Origin: Arenicellales bacterium
Lineage (GTDB): Bacteria; Pseudomonadota; Gammaproteobacteria; Arenicellales; UBA868
Reading direction: 5' to 3'
NCBI GenBank assembly: GCA_028825345.1
Contig: JAPKAJ010000117.1
Location: 1 to 6,936 of the forward strand
Length of the DNA stretch: 6,936 nucleotides
Numbering within the stretch: the first letter of the stretch is position 1; each line of letters opens with the position of its first letter. The notes below the pieces were generated by a model. That model was given only the letters and a program-made list of their open reading frames with translations, was not told where the DNA came from and ran no database searches. Shown piece after piece: positions 6,204 to 6,936 of this stretch. The position numbers were made by a program, and so were the translations under genes.

Positions 6204-6936
6204 GCAAAACCAACGCACAACGTATTCTCGTTACCGGTGGTGCCGGATTTCTCGGATCGCACCTATGTGACCGACTGGTTGAACAAGGCAATGACGTTAT
6301 TTGTCTGGATAACTTTTTTACCGGCGACAAACGCAACATAGCCCATCTTTTCGGTCGATCTAATTTCGAACTGGTTCGCCATGATGTCACCTTTCCGCTT
6401 TATGTCGAGGTGGATCAGATCTACAACCTGGCCTGCCCGGCGTCTCCGGTTCACTACCAGTCTGATCCGGTACAGACAACCAAGACCAGTGTACATGGCG
6501 CGATCAACATGTTGGGATTGGCTAAACGCACTGGCGCGCGAATCTTGCAGGCCTCTACCAGCGAAGTGTACGGAGACCCCGAGGTGCACCCGCAAACTGA
6601 GGATTACTGGGGCCGCGTCAACCCCGTGGGCACTCGTGCCTGTTACGACGAGGGAAAGCGTTGTGCAGAGACGCTCTTTTTCGATTACTGGAGACAGCAT
6701 CGATTGGAGATCAAGGTGGCGCGGATCTTTAATACCTACGGCCCGCGCATGCACCCTGACGATGGCCGGGTGGTGTCCAACTTTATCGTCCAGGCGCTTA
6801 AGGGTTTGCCGATCACTATTTATGGTAAAGGTAGCCAGACCCGATCGTTTTGCTATGTCGATGATCTGGTGGATGGTCTCATAAGGCTTATGAACTCTGA
6901 AGCCGGGATCACCGGACCGGTGAACCTTGGTAACCC
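6200..6936 (+). CDS. UDP-glucuronate decarboxylase (UDP-xylose synthase), N-terminal part
   Basis: This enzyme is an NAD-dependent extended short-chain dehydrogenase that oxidises and decarboxylates UDP-glucuronate to UDP-xylose, a sugar donor for extracellular polysaccharide or lipopolysaccharide. The window holds 245 full codons of a family usually a little over 300 residues; the frame is open at the right edge. The Rossmann motif GGAGFLG is at residues 13-19. Diagnostic UXS segments follow: LACPASPVHYQ (77-87), ASTSEVYGDPEVHPQ (118-132, with Thr120 and Glu122), CYDEGKR (148-154, catalytic Tyr149 and Lys153), ARIFNTYGPRM (174-184), DDGRVVSNFIVQAL (187-200) and QTRSFCYVDDL (213-223). These separate it from UDP-glucose 4-epimerases and dTDP-glucose dehydratases. 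The ATG at 6200 has a good ribosome site. No strong promoter is seen after the tRNA, so read-through from the tRNA promoter is possible. It probably opens a polysaccharide gene group beyond the window. Confidence 0.93.
   Translation, partial: MSKTNAQRILVTGGAGFLGSHLCDRLVEQGNDVICLDNFFTGDKRNIAHLFGRSNFELVRHDVTFPLYVEVDQIYNLACPASPVHYQSDPVQTTKTSVHGAINMLGLAKRTGARILQASTSEVYGDPEVHPQTEDYWGRVNPVGTRACYDEGKRCAETLFFDYWRQHRLEIKVARIFNTYGPRMHPDDGRVVSNFIVQALKGLPITIYGKGSQTRSFCYVDDLVDGLIRLMNSEAGITGPVNLGN

Noticed and set aside
6263..6754. Long antisense open frame (163 codons) opposite the UDP-glucuronate decarboxylase gene
   Set aside because: The plus strand here encodes a continuous, motif-rich UXS protein. 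The antisense translation shows no recognisable family and looks like a shadow frame.
6381..6884. Plus-strand open frame of 167 codons overlapping the UXS gene in another frame
   Set aside because: It is Arg-rich, low-quality out-of-frame sequence. The overlapping frame matches UXS along its whole length.

Overview
The window reads as a chromosomal segment of a non-enteric gammaproteobacterium. The gene order (proB, rpsT on the opposite strand, murJ, ribF, lspA, fkpB, ispH) is the housekeeping block known from Pseudomonas-type gammaproteobacteria. Its right half is also shared with E. coli. Protein lengths match the gammaproteobacterial families closely, and the tRNA-Thr encodes its CCA end. 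I cannot name a genus from the sequence.

Layout. Bases 1-632 hold the 3' end of proB (glutamate 5-kinase, proline synthesis). It converges on rpsT (S20, minus strand, UUG start), with an 8-bp inverted repeat at the junction. A 156-bp divergent intergenic region carries a clear minus-strand promoter for rpsT and only a weak candidate for the rightward genes. Then follows a tight rightward run: murJ (lipid II flippase), a DUF2203 protein of unknown function, ribF (FMN/FAD synthesis), lspA (lipoprotein signal peptidase), fkpB (peptidyl-prolyl isomerase) and ispH (last step of the MEP isoprenoid pathway). Gaps within the run are 1-23 bp and lspA overlaps fkpB, so it is probably one operon. After ispH come a sigma70-like promoter and a tRNA-Thr(CGU) gene. 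Next is a possible 32-codon ORF that looks like a bare signal peptide, and finally the first 246 codons of a UDP-glucuronate decarboxylase (UDP-xylose synthase), cut by the window end.

How the genes fit together. Several products serve the cell envelope: MurJ moves lipid II, IspH makes the isoprenoid units from which undecaprenyl carrier lipid is built, LspA matures lipoproteins, and the UDP-xylose synthase supplies a sugar nucleotide for surface polysaccharide. RibF supplies flavin cofactors. The most notable deviation is that ileS, normally between ribF and lspA, is absent: only 7 bp separate the two genes. A DUF2203 gene sits between murJ and ribF. The tRNA marks the change from conserved core genes to what is probably an accessory polysaccharide region. 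I found no mobile element, CRISPR array or clearly new multi-gene system.
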